From: Cellulomonas dongxiuzhuiae
GTDB taxonomy: Bacteria; Actinomycetota; Actinomycetes; Actinomycetales; Cellulomonadaceae
DNA: 64,000 bases
NCBI RefSeq assembly: GCF_018623035.1
Contig: NZ_CP076023.1
Location: 3,658,001 to 3,722,000, forward strand
Direction of reading: 5' to 3'
The position numbers and the translations under genes are program-made. Below the pieces are notes generated by a model. That model was not told the DNA's origin and searched no databases. It saw only the letters and a list, made by a program, of their open reading frames with translations. Shown here piece after piece: positions 43,834 to 52,002 of this stretch. Each line of letters starts with the position of its first letter. Within the stretch, counting starts at the first letter, position 1.

Positions 43834-44798
43834 CAGTCCTCCTCCTTCGTCAGACGCTGGATCGGCAGCACGACGGCCAGCACGAGCGCCATGAAGACCA
43901 CGGCCAGCGCGGACGCCTGGCCGACCTCGCGGGAGAAGAAGCCGAGGTAGTAGATCTCCAGGCCGGGGACGAGGGTCGAGTTGGCCGGCCCGCCCTGCGT
44001 GGAGATGTAGACGATGTCGAACGCGGCGAGCGCGGCGATGACGGTCACGGTGACGCACACGCCGATCTCCTGGCGCACGCTCGGCAGGGTGATCGCGAAG
44101 AACTCGCGGATCGCGCCGGCACCGTCGATGCGCGCGGCCTCGAACAGGGCCGGGTCGATCTTCGTCATGGCGGACAGCAGCAGCAGGAGGCACAGGCCCA
44201 GGGCGACCCAGGCACCGATCACGCCGACCGCGCCGAGCGCGGTGCTGGTGTCACCCAGCCAGGCGCGGGTCACGGAGCCGAGGCCGACGGCGCGCATCAG
44301 CTCGTTGACGACGCCGTCCGTGGCGAGCATCCACGTCCACATGATGCCGGCCGCGACCAGCGGGATGACCTGCGGCAGGAACAGCACGGTGCGGGACACC
44401 ATCGCGAGGCGGCTGGTGGCGAACTTGCGGATCGTGGCCGCGGTGAGCAGGCCGAGGATCACGGGGACGAAGCTGAAGTAGATGATCAGCTCGAGCGCGT
44501 TGACGATCGACCCGAGCAGCTCCGGCTTGTCGACGAGGCGCGTGTAGTTGCCGACGCCGGCCCACGTCGCGGCGCCGACGCCGTTCCAGTCGTAGAACGA
44601 GTACTGCACCGTCAGCACGAGCGGGCGCAGCACGAACATCACGTAGAAGGCTGCCGCCGGGACCACGAGGCCGAGAGCCACCCAGCCCCGGCGCAGGCGC
44701 CGCGCCCGAAGGGCGCGGCGCCTGGCCTCGAGGCTGGTCGACGCAGGAGCGGCGACCTCGCGGCGACCGGGCCGACCGGCCGTCCGCATCCTGTTCAT
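43833..44798 (-). CDS. Sugar ABC transporter permease (MalF type)
   Basis: 321 residues. After a basic Arg-rich N-terminal tail of ~40 residues come six helices, with the EAARIDGAGAIREFFAITLPSVR loop that couples to the ATPase. It forms the heterodimeric channel with the MalG-type permease downstream. It overlaps the binding-protein stop codon by one base (TGATG), showing tight coupling. The N-terminal tail (RRALRARRLRRGW) is longer and more basic than average. Confidence 0.95.
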   Translation of the reverse strand: MNRMRTAGRPGRREVAAPASTSLEARRRALRARRLRRGWVALGLVVPAAAFYVMFVLRPLVLTVQYSFYDWNGVGAATWAGVGNYTRLVDKPELLGSIVNALELIIYFSFVPVILGLLTAATIRKFATSRLAMVSRTVLFLPQVIPLVAAGIMWTWMLATDGVVNELMRAVGLGSVTRAWLGDTSTALGAVGVIGAWVALGLCLLLLLSAMTKIDPALFEAARIDGAGAIREFFAITLPSVRQEIGVCVTVTVIAALAAFDIVYISTQGGPANSTLVPGLEIYYLGFFSREVGQASALAVVFMALVLAVVLPIQRLTKEED

Positions 44799-46165
44799 CA
44801 GCCGTTGATCTCGCTCTCGTAGTCGGTCTGGACGGCCTGCAGCAGGCCCTCGGCGGTCTGGTCACCGGCGACGAGCTTCTGCAGGTTGGGGGTCCAGCTC
44901 TTGGCGTAGATGGCGCCGGTGGCGTTCGCGATGAACTCCATCGAGCCGTTGTCCGCGGCGATGGTGGCGCCCGCCGCGAGGGTCTGGCCGGTCACGGACT
45001 CGGGGTCGACCTCAGGCATGAAGGCGTCGGCCGGGCCCATGGGGTGCGAGCCGCCGACCTCGACGGCGATCGCGCGCGCCTCGTCGTTCGTGGCGATCCA
45101 GTCGAAGAAGAACGCCGCGCACTCCGGGTTCTCCGCCTTGGACGAGATGCCGAACGTCAGCGGGGCCGACATGGCGCCGACCTTGCCGCCCTCCTCGACC
45201 GGGGGCATGAGGAAGAAGCCGGCCTTGCCCGCCATCTGCGAGTCGAGCGTGCCCGACTCCCAGTCGCCGTTGAAGATGAACAGGCTCTCTCCGTCGATGA
45301 AGCGGCCCATCATCTGCGCGTAGTCGAGCGAGTTGATGTCCTCGGCGAAGTAGCCGGCGTCGATCCACTTCTTGAGGTGCGCGGCGGCCTCGACGTTGCT
45401 GTCGGTGTCGATGCGCGCGTCCGGCTGCTGGAAGGTCCAGTCGTTGATCGCGTCCACGTCGCCGTAGGAGGCCATGAGCAGCTGGAGCGGGAACGCCAGA
45501 CCCCCGGTGGCACCACCGTTGAACTGCGTGGACGGGGTGATGCCCGCGTCCTTGGCCTTCTGCATCCACTCGTCGAGCTCGGCGAGCGTCTTGGGGGCCT
45601 CGGTCATGCCGATCTGCGCGGCGAGCTCGGTGTTGTAGAAGACACCGGTCATCGAGTAGTTCTTGCCCATGGCGTACAGGGGGCCGTCACCACGGCGACC
45701 CTCCTCGTCGACCCGCATCTGCGCGAGCTGCGAGGCGGGCCACTCGTCCCAGCCGAAGTGCTCGGCGGCGGCGTCGAGGTCGTAGAGCAGGCCGTCACCG
45801 ACGAGGTCCGACATCTGCGGCAGGCGCATGAGGTCCGGCGGGTTGTCGGCCAGCACGCGGGGGGCGTTCTGGGTGATGACGGCGAACTGGTCCTCGCGGA
45901 CGTCGAACGTGACGTTCGGGTACTGCTTCTCGAACTCCTCGAACAGCGCGGTGGAGAGCGGGAAGCCGGTCTCGAGGTAGGCGCTGAGCGTGACGTCGCC
46001 CTCGCAGGTCCAGTCACCGCCTGCAGCGGTCGCGGTGCCCTCGGGCGTCGCGTCGTCGGTCGTGTCGCTGCCGGGTGCGCTGCACGCGGTGAGTGCGAGG
46101 ATGCTTGCCAGGAACACAGAGGCGGCAGCTGCCGCGCTCCGAGGCTTTCCAGTCGATCGAGACAC
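44798..46165 (-). CDS. Sugar ABC transporter substrate-binding lipoprotein
   Basis: 455 residues from GTG 46165, chosen because GGGAG lies seven bases upstream and the signal peptide then begins at once. The lipobox is LTAC (in ILALTACSAPG). It is a cluster B/D extracellular sugar-binding protein: SAYLETGFPLSTALFEEFEKQYPNVTF, the NGGATGGLAFPLQLLMASYG segment, and the FIFNGDWESGTLDSQM segment are characteristic of the MalE-like fold. It should deliver an oligosaccharide or derivative to the two permeases. A LacI-type operator and TTGACA box lie just upstream. Confidence 0.92.
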   Translation of the reverse strand: MSRSTGKPRSAAAAASVFLASILALTACSAPGSDTTDDATPEGTATAAGGDWTCEGDVTLSAYLETGFPLSTALFEEFEKQYPNVTFDVREDQFAVITQNAPRVLADNPPDLMRLPQMSDLVGDGLLYDLDAAAEHFGWDEWPASQLAQMRVDEEGRRGDGPLYAMGKNYSMTGVFYNTELAAQIGMTEAPKTLAELDEWMQKAKDAGITPSTQFNGGATGGLAFPLQLLMASYGDVDAINDWTFQQPDARIDTDSNVEAAAHLKKWIDAGYFAEDINSLDYAQMMGRFIDGESLFIFNGDWESGTLDSQMAGKAGFFLMPPVEEGGKVGAMSAPLTFGISSKAENPECAAFFFDWIATNDEARAIAVEVGGSHPMGPADAFMPEVDPESVTGQTLAAGATIAADNGSMEFIANATGAIYAKSWTPNLQKLVAGDQTAEGLLQAVQTDYESEING

Positions 46166-46212
46166 CGATGTCTCCCTCTTCAGTGAGGCGGCACCGGGGG
46201 GCTCGGCGCCGT

Positions 46213-46230
46213 TGCTAAATCGTCTTAGCA
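46213..46230. promoter_or_regulatory. LacI-type operator before binding-protein gene
   Basis: TGCTAAATCGTCTTAGCA is an 18-bp palindrome with half sites TGCTAA and TTAGCA and a central CG, the typical form of LacI-family operators. It lies 48 bases before the binding-protein start, just downstream of the predicted promoter. A matching site is found at 49320-49337. Confidence 0.75.
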
Positions 46231-46235
46231 CGCCC

Positions 46236-46264
46236 ATGCTTGCTACTTGCGGGAGAGGTGTCAA
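46236..46264 (-). promoter_or_regulatory. Promoter of the ABC/sucrose phosphorylase operon
   Basis: On the minus strand, TTGACA (46264-46259) is followed 17 bases on by AAGCAT (46241-46236). Transcription would begin at or just inside the palindrome, so a bound LacI protein would block it. Confidence 0.5.
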
Positions 46265-46395
46265 GCCGCGTCAGGTCACGGATGCGTGACGGCACGACGC
46301 CGATCCGGGCGAAGTCGGACACGTGACCAGGTGGGAGCGTGACCGGCGGCCGGCGACCCGGCCGCCCCTAGGATCGCGGAGACGAAAGGACCGAT

Positions 46396-47433
46396 GTGAC
46401 CCGACGCGTGACCCTCGCCGACGTGGCCCGCGCCGCCGGGGTGTCGTCCACGACGGCCTCGCTCGTGCTGTCCGGTCGAGGCTCCGAGCTGCGCATCTCG
46501 CCCGGCGTGCAGGAGCGGGTCCGCGACGCGTCCGCCGACCTGGGCTACCGCCCCAACATCGTGTCCGTCGGGCTGCGCAAGGGCACCACGCGGACGCTCG
46601 GGCTCGTCTCCGACACGGTCGCGACGGGCCAGATGGCCGGCGACATGATCAAGGGCGCCATCGAGGCCGCCCGCGACCACGGCTACATGCTGTTCATCGG
46701 CGAGACCGAGGGCGACCCCGCCATCGAGAGCGCCCTCATCGACGCGATGCTCGACCGGCGCGTCGACGGGATCGTGCTCACGTCGATGTTCACGCGCACG
46801 CGTGCGGTGCCGGCCGCGCTCGAGCGCCTGCCCACGGTGCTGCTCAACACCCTGCCCGCCGGGCCGACGCGCGCGCCCGCCGTCGTCCCCGACGAGGTCG
46901 AGGCGGGCCGCGCCGCCGCGCGCGTGCTCCTCGACGCCGGGCACCGCGACATCCACCTCGTCGGCGCCGGCCCCGGGGCCGACGACGTGCCGCCCGACAC
47001 GGTCGCGGGCGTCGAGCGCCTCGCCGGCATCCGCGAGGTCCTGCACGCGGCAGGCCTCGAGCCCGCGTCGAGCCACCTGTGCGACGACTGGACGCCGCCG
47101 CAGGGCTGGGCCGCGACCCACGACCTGCTCGCGCACCACCCGCGGCCGCGCGCCGTCATCTGCTTCAACGACCGCCTGGCGTTCGGCACGTACCAGGCCC
47201 TGCAGGAGAGCGGCCTGCGCATCCCCGACGACGTGTCCGTCGTGTCCTTCGACAACTACCCCATGGCGGACTGGCTGCGACCGGGCGTGTCGTCGTTCGC
47301 GATCCCGCACGAGGCGCTCGGACGGCGCGCGGTCGAGCTGCTGCTCGCCGAGGTCGCCGGCACCCCCGCCGTGCCCGTGGTGCACCGCCTGCCGGTGCCG
47401 CTGGCCGCACGGGGCTCGGTCGCCCCGGCCTGA
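46396..47433 (+). CDS. LacI-family transcriptional regulator
   Basis: 345 residues from GTG 46396, with AAAGGA six bases upstream. The DNA-binding domain is clear: VTLADVARAAGVSSTTASLVL, then ISPGVQERVRDASADLGYRPN (hinge). The rest is the periplasmic-binding-protein-like ligand domain, with RVDGIVLTSMFTRT, PRAVICFNDRLAFGTYQAL and IPDDVSVVSFDNYPMADWLRP. It lies between the divergent ABC operon and the convergent wall-anchored esterase and almost certainly controls both through the two TGCTAA palindromes. The inducer is probably the transported sugar. Confidence 0.93.
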   Translation: MTRRVTLADVARAAGVSSTTASLVLSGRGSELRISPGVQERVRDASADLGYRPNIVSVGLRKGTTRTLGLVSDTVATGQMAGDMIKGAIEAARDHGYMLFIGETEGDPAIESALIDAMLDRRVDGIVLTSMFTRTRAVPAALERLPTVLLNTLPAGPTRAPAVVPDEVEAGRAAARVLLDAGHRDIHLVGAGPGADDVPPDTVAGVERLAGIREVLHAAGLEPASSHLCDDWTPPQGWAATHDLLAHHPRPRAVICFNDRLAFGTYQALQESGLRIPDDVSVVSFDNYPMADWLRPGVSSFAIPHEALGRRAVELLLAEVAGTPAVPVVHRLPVPLAARGSVAPA

Positions 47434-47493
47434 CGACGCCGGACGGCACCGGGCGGAGCTGCGCGGCACCAGGCGGCAACGCACCGGACACAG

Positions 47494-47533
47494 CACCGGG
47501 CCGCCCCCGTCCGTGGACGAGGGCGGCCCGGTG
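47494..47533. terminator. Convergent terminator hairpin
   Basis: caccgggccgccc (47494-47506) is perfectly complementary to gggcggcccggtg (47521-47533), with a small further stem in the loop. It separates the convergent LacI and esterase genes. Confidence 0.8.
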
Positions 47534-47539
47534 TTCAGG

Positions 47540-49246
47540 TCACGCGCCGCGAGCGATGCGCACGCGCTGGCGCACGAGGAACGTCCCCACGGCCATCGCG
47601 GCGAGCGCGAGAGCCGCCAGGAGCGCCGGCTGCTCCGCCCCCGTGGCGGCCAGCTGGCCGCTCGCACCCGACGGTGCGCCTGCTCCGGCGACGGCGCCCG
47701 AGCCGGTCGAGCCGGTCGAGCCGGTGCCAGCGGTCCCGTCGGTGCCGGCGGCGCCGTCCGGGTCGTCGGTGCCCGGGACGTCGGTGCCCGGGACGTCGGT
47801 GCCGGGGTCGGTGCCCGGGTCCGTGCCCGGGTCCGTGCCCGGGTCGGTGCCCGGGTCGTCCGGGCCCTCGACGGCCCGGTTGCGGTCCTGGGCCAGCAGC
47901 CACTGCAGCGTCGCCGGGTCCTCGAACGTCGGCGCAGAGGCGAGGTGGTGGTCCGGCAGCGTGAACGCGGCGTTGCCGTACTCGGTCCACCGCACCAGCT
48001 CGGCGATCCGGTCCGCCGGGACGCCGAGGTCGGTGTAGGCCGCGACGAGGGAGTCGTACGACGCCCGGGCCTGCGCGACCGGCAGCAGGTGGTCGTTGGT
48101 GCCGTGCGTGATCCACATCGGCACCTCGCCCGCGGCGATGCGCGCGAACTCGTCCGCGTCACCCGGGAACCCACCGGTGAGCAGGCCGCCCGCGAACAGC
48201 TCGGGCCGCTCGGAGAACATCTCCCACATCAGCTGCGAGCCGTAGGACACCGACGTCGCGTACACGCGGTCGCCGTCGACGGCGAAGCGGGCGAGGAAGT
48301 TCTCGACCAGCTCGATCGCCTGCGCGCCCTCGGTCACCTTGCCGGTGCGCACGTTCTGCGGCGCGAGGACGATGACGTCCTCGTCCGTGCCCGTCCACGA
48401 CTCCTGGAACCAGGCGGTCGAGAGCATGTCCGACGCGAGCTGCACGCCGATGTTCTGGCCGTCGTAGCCCATCCCGTGGCCGGGCAGGGCGATGACCAGC
48501 GGGTAGGAGCGCGCCGGGTCGTAGCCCTCGGGCAGGCGGTAGGCGTACTCGACGGGTCCGGTCGTCGACGGGAACGTCGCGAGGACGAACTGGTCGACCT
48601 CACGGTCGATCGCGTCCTCGGTGAGCGGGTGGGCCACGGTCTCGTCGCCGGCGGCGAGCAGGGCGCCGTCGGTGCCGTGCACGTCACCGAGCTGCGTGAC
48701 CTGGGTGAGCTGGTCCGGGTTGACGCGGACCGAGCACATGAAGGTGGGGCACAGCGAGACGATGACGGTCCAGCCGCCGACGGGCGAGTCCTCGAGGTCC
48801 AGGACGACGAACCGGCCCGGAGCCTCGGGACGGTCGGACGTGAGGAGACGAGCCGGGTCGTCGGTCGTGAAGACCGATGCCACGGAGCGCTCGACCAGGT
48901 CCGGCAGCGTCTCGATCCCGTCGAACCGGAAGTTGTAGCCGGAGTCCTCGACGCGGAAGTCGGCCCCGGTCAGCGCCGAGGCGTCGACCGGCGCGGCGTA
49001 CTCCAGGACGACCTGGGTGACCTGCTGGCCGTACGAGCCGACCTCGGTCACGGGCGTGACGGCCAGGACGGGACCGGCGGCCGCGACCACCGGGCCCGTC
49101 TCGTCCTCAGGCGCCGGCGCGGCGGCCGCGGGTGCCGCGGCCAGCAGGGTCGCCGTGCCCATCGCGGCGAGGGTGATGAGGGCGGTCGTCGTGACGCCAC
49201 GGGGGCGTCGGTCCGACGAGGCGCCCCGGGTCAGGGGTCTCCACAT
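47540..49246 (-). CDS. Wall-anchored secreted esterase (PHB depolymerase/CE1-like)
   Basis: 568 residues from ATG 49246 with AAAGGAGA upstream. A signal peptide ending AAAA leads to an Ig-like N-terminal domain (about 60-230) and an alpha/beta hydrolase domain (about 235-450). The likely triad is Ser334 in SVSYGS, Asp385 in HGTNDHLLP and His432/433 in LPDHHLA. A Pro-Gly-Thr-Asp repeat spacer follows, then LAATG, hydrophobic helix and basic tail, an LAxTG sortase signal. It should hydrolyse ester bonds at the cell surface. A LacI-type operator lies upstream, tying it to the sugar importer. The substrate is not known. Confidence 0.85.
   Translation of the reverse strand: MWRPLTRGASSDRRPRGVTTTALITLAAMGTATLLAAAPAAAAPAPEDETGPVVAAAGPVLAVTPVTEVGSYGQQVTQVVLEYAAPVDASALTGADFRVEDSGYNFRFDGIETLPDLVERSVASVFTTDDPARLLTSDRPEAPGRFVVLDLEDSPVGGWTVIVSLCPTFMCSVRVNPDQLTQVTQLGDVHGTDGALLAAGDETVAHPLTEDAIDREVDQFVLATFPSTTGPVEYAYRLPEGYDPARSYPLVIALPGHGMGYDGQNIGVQLASDMLSTAWFQESWTGTDEDVIVLAPQNVRTGKVTEGAQAIELVENFLARFAVDGDRVYATSVSYGSQLMWEMFSERPELFAGGLLTGGFPGDADEFARIAAGEVPMWITHGTNDHLLPVAQARASYDSLVAAYTDLGVPADRIAELVRWTEYGNAAFTLPDHHLASAPTFEDPATLQWLLAQDRNRAVEGPDDPGTDPGTDPGTDPGTDPGTDVPGTDVPGTDDPDGAAGTDGTAGTGSTGSTGSGAVAGAGAPSGASGQLAATGAEQPALLAALALAAMAVGTFLVRQRVRIARGA
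47764..47860 (-). repeat. 12-15-bp repeats encoding PGTD spacer
   Basis: Units such as gtgcccgggtc(c/g) encode five DPGTD and three PGTD/VPGTD motifs in tandem. All units are multiples of three, so changes in number would alter spacer length without breaking the frame. Confidence 0.75.
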
Positions 49247-49319
49247 ACGTGTCTCCTTTGACAGACGGGCCTGACCGCCCGGCACCCCCCAGGCAGCGGC
49301 TCGATCGGTGCAACTGCGT

Positions 49320-49337
49320 TGCTACACCGATTTAGCA
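49320..49337. promoter_or_regulatory. LacI-type operator before anchored esterase
   Basis: TGCTACACCGATTTAGCA shares half sites and central CG with the palindrome at 46213-46230; one half differs by a single base (TGCTAC for TGCTAA). It lies 74 bases before the esterase start. Confidence 0.7.
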
Positions 49338-49664
49338 CCCTAGGTGAGACGGCGTGAGACAGCAACGATCGCGACCGAACGGACCGCGGGACGCGGCGCG
49401 GCGAGGTCTTGCCCCTCGACAGGACCGTGCGGGCCAGTGTGGTCACGGTTCGGGGCATCTCCGAGGTCCGGCGGACCGGAAATGGCGCACGAGGAACCAC
49501 TTCAGATAGCAATGCCAGAGGCTCGCGCCGCGCAGCTGCTCGACACACCGCGCGGAGTGCGAATGGACCAAGAGGTCCGCGCGAAGCTCGTGGGATGGTG
49601 AGGGGGTGCGGGCCCGCGACCAGTGGGCCACTGTCCGGGGTGCATCCTCCAGCAAGGAGAAGCC
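49338..49664. other. Gap with no confident gene
   Basis: The region lies between the divergent anchored-esterase operator and the hypothetical gene at 49665. A 39-codon plus-strand frame from ATG 49482 (MAHEEPLQIAMPEARAAQLL...) is the best candidate for a short peptide, but it has no clear ribosome binding site and no recognised family. Confidence 0.35.
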
Positions 49665-50051
49665 GTGGTCGATGAGAGCTCGAGTGGCTACGACAGGATC
49701 GTCGAGGTCGAGAAGCTCCCGCGGCGGCACACCAGCGACGGCCGTGTGTGTGTCACGGGGTACGCCGCGAACATCGCTGGACGGGTGGGCAACCTGTGGG
49801 CGTTCTTCACCGATCTGGAGCCGGCTGCGGCGTTCATCCGCGCCGGGCGCATGTCCGCTCCCGACATCAGCAGCGTCGGTGTCCATCGTGCGGCGCGCGA
49901 GGTCAAGTTCGTGGAGAGCCGCATGGGCGACGAGGTCACGCTGTACCTCGGGGAGTACCTCCAAGCCGGGCGCAACGAGGAGACGGTGCGGCGATGGCTG
50001 CGCGGCGTCCACCCCGCCAGCTCGTCCTACCTGCCACCAGAACGCCGCTGA
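49665..50051 (+). CDS. Hypothetical protein
   Basis: 128 residues from GTG 49665, which has AAGGAG five bases upstream; this good ribosome binding site is the main support. The protein is soluble and mixed in charge, with RVGNLWAFFTDLEPAAAFIR and EVTLYLGEYLQAGRNEETVR as its clearer blocks. No signal peptide, membrane segment or known domain is recognised. It stands alone in a gene-poor region, so the context gives no hint of function. Confidence 0.65.
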   Translation: MVDESSSGYDRIVEVEKLPRRHTSDGRVCVTGYAANIAGRVGNLWAFFTDLEPAAAFIRAGRMSAPDISSVGVHRAAREVKFVESRMGDEVTLYLGEYLQAGRNEETVRRWLRGVHPASSSYLPPERR

Positions 50052-50582
50052 AAGCAGCCCCCGGCCCGTGGGAACGCGGAGGCGATCAAGATCGCTGCGG
50101 CGCGGCGCACGGTACCGGCGCAGCGGACCACGGCGCGCACGATGAGGTACAGCCCAGCTCGTCGAGGGGTGGCGCGACGTGCTCCTCCAGGGGTGACGGT
50201 GTGGCTGTGGTGGTCATGTTGTTCCTGCGGGGCGTGTCGGTCGGCCGGTGAGCGCCGGTGCCTTTCGGGCCTCACCGGCAGGCGCGAGGTAGCGCATCGG
50301 CCAGAGGCTCCGTGCAAGGTCGGCGTCGCCGCCCCGACCACCACACCCAGCCACCCTTGGTGCGGAGCACCGTCCCGCACCCACCACCCAGACCCGCGGC
50401 GGGGCGGGCCCTTCACGGAGGAGGCCGGGGTGCTACCGGCCTCGGCGAGACGGACACGAGGCCCAACCAGGCGGACGGGGCCGCCGGGTAGCGCTGGCCG
50501 CGCAGCGGCTCGACCGGGGGTTCTTGGACGGCTCGCCGCGCGTCGAGCGGGGTCGCCGTGGGCACCTGGTACACGTGGCGCC
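50052..50582. other. 531-bp stretch with no recognised gene
   Basis: Neither strand shows a frame with a ribosome binding site and protein-like codon use. The few long frames are Arg/Pro-rich shadows. Codon-position GC bias is weaker than in the genes around it. No repeat or hairpin stands out. Confidence 0.5.
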
Positions 50583-50930
50583 GTGGATCTCTACTCGGCG
50601 GTCTTGACCACCGCACCCTTCATCCTGCTGGCGTTGTCCGGAGGGTTGGTCTTCGGCCCGATGCCCGTCGGGGGGCGCCATCGGGCGTGGCGCCTGCAGC
50701 GCGTCAACCTGCTGGTCGACGGCATTGCAGTCCTGAGCGTGCTCACCGGGGCGGCGGTCTCGCTCCTGGTGCTCGCGGAGCAGGTGAGTCGGACCGACAA
50801 CCTGCGGCTGGTGGTGATGTACGCGGGGATGCTGAGCCTTCTCATGCTGGGTCTGCACGTGACGTCCGACGTGCTGACCCGCTACGTCCAGGACAGGGAC
50901 CGGATGGACCAACGGGACGACCGCACATGA
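50583..50930 (+). CDS. Small membrane protein
   Basis: 115 residues from GTG 50583. Three hydrophobic segments (about 5-25, 45-65 and 78-97) indicate an integral membrane protein; the C-terminus is charged (RYVQDRDRMDQRDDRT) and probably cytoplasmic. No clear ribosome binding site is present; TACACG lies eight bases before the start and could be a -10 box of a leaderless mRNA. The family is not recognised. Confidence 0.65.
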   Translation: MDLYSAVLTTAPFILLALSGGLVFGPMPVGGRHRAWRLQRVNLLVDGIAVLSVLTGAAVSLLVLAEQVSRTDNLRLVVMYAGMLSLLMLGLHVTSDVLTRYVQDRDRMDQRDDRT

Positions 50931-51013
50931 GGCGGTCCGACCAGCACGTGCCTGGTGCTAGAGGTGCTTGAGTCGCGACCGGAGCTCGCCAAGGTCGGTC
51001 ACCGCCCGTTGTG

Positions 51014-51214
51014 TCAGGCGACGAGGTCGATGACCTCGTACTTCGACGGGTCCGGCTGGGCCGCGATGCGCTGCTCAACGATCGCGATCGCCTCGGCGAC
51101 CGAATCGGCCGCGCTGCCCGGGCCACGCAGCTCAAGGCTTGCGGTCTGCATTCCGTACAGAACCTTCTCCAAGCGACCGTCAGGACCGTACTGCCCACCA
51201 GCGGTGCGAATCAA
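51014..51214 (-). CDS. Small hypothetical protein or gene fragment
   Basis: 66 residues with balanced, protein-like composition (SLELRGPGSAADSVAEAIAI, then VEQRIAAQPDPSKYEVIDLVA). The only start is a TTG at 51214 without a good ribosome binding site, and the frame upstream gives Trp/Arg-rich sequence, so it may be the 3' end of a decayed gene. No family is recognised. Confidence 0.4.
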   Translation of the reverse strand: MIRTAGGQYGPDGRLEKVLYGMQTASLELRGPGSAADSVAEAIAIVEQRIAAQPDPSKYEVIDLVA

Positions 51215-51292
51215 CGCCAGAAACCACGGTCGCCGCTGCCAGGGTGTCGACCCGACCGACAGCCGGGCCCAGGGCAGGTCATGTCGGGCCGG

Positions 51293-51946
51293 TCAGGCGG
51301 AGCGGCGGGCCCGCGCCCGCACGACCCACCAGACGATCCCGCCGACCAGCGCGCCGAAGCCCACGGCGCTCAGCCCGAGCACGCCGAACACCCCGAGCAC
51401 CGTCCCCCAGATCGCACCGAAGAACGGCCCGAACGGCTTGTCGGGGGCCAGCGCGACCCACGCGCCCGGAACGTCGGTGGGCGGCACCGCCATGTCGTAC
51501 GTCCCCGTCTCCGTCGCCGTGAACGCGCCGACGGTCACGGCGACCAGGCCGCCCACGCCGCTCTCCATGTTGACGCCCGGGGAGTCGTCCGCCTCGATCA
51601 CGGCGCCGGACGGCGCGAGCAGCAGCACGTCCTCGTCGAGGTCCGGACGCTCGTCGTCGCGCACGGCGTCCCGCGGCACAACGAGGTACACGGCGTACCG
51701 CTCGCCGGCGGTCAGGTCGACCCTGGCCGCACCCGGGGCGTCCGCGGACGCCAGGACCGCCGACCCCGGCCGCCCGTCACGCGTGAGCACGTCGCTGCGC
51801 ACCGCGCCGACGAAGCCCGCAGCGGCGACCACCGCCAGCACGAGCGCGACGACCAGCAGGACGACACCCGTGACCGTCAGCGTGACGGGTCCTGCGAGGG
51901 AGGTCCGGCGGGGTGCGGGGACGGGGGACGACGGGTGTGCGCTCAC
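51293..51946 (-). CDS. Membrane protein with external domain, paralogue 1
   Basis: 217 residues from GTG 51946. One membrane helix near the N-terminus (about 18-45) and one near the C-terminus (about 175-210) frame a ~125-residue external domain. That domain reads VLLLAPSGAVIEADD, VTVGAFTATETGTYDMAVPP and VPGAWVALAP, a beta-sandwich-like pattern. The same layout and the motifs APSGA, TYxxxVPPxDxPGAWV occur in the next gene, so the two are paralogues. TAGGTT stands seven bases before the start, so a leaderless mRNA is possible. Function unknown. Confidence 0.75.
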   Translation of the reverse strand: MSAHPSSPVPAPRRTSLAGPVTLTVTGVVLLVVALVLAVVAAAGFVGAVRSDVLTRDGRPGSAVLASADAPGAARVDLTAGERYAVYLVVPRDAVRDDERPDLDEDVLLLAPSGAVIEADDSPGVNMESGVGGLVAVTVGAFTATETGTYDMAVPPTDVPGAWVALAPDKPFGPFFGAIWGTVLGVFGVLGLSAVGFGALVGGIVWWVVRARARRSA

Positions 51947-52002
51947 GTCGCCGAACCTACCGCGCGCCCTCGTACCCCGGACCGGACGAGAACCACCGCG
52001 GT

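Noticed and set aside
43009..44798. Search for an ABC ATPase in the sugar operon
   Set aside because: No Walker motifs are found here; a shared ATPase elsewhere is the known solution in actinobacteria.
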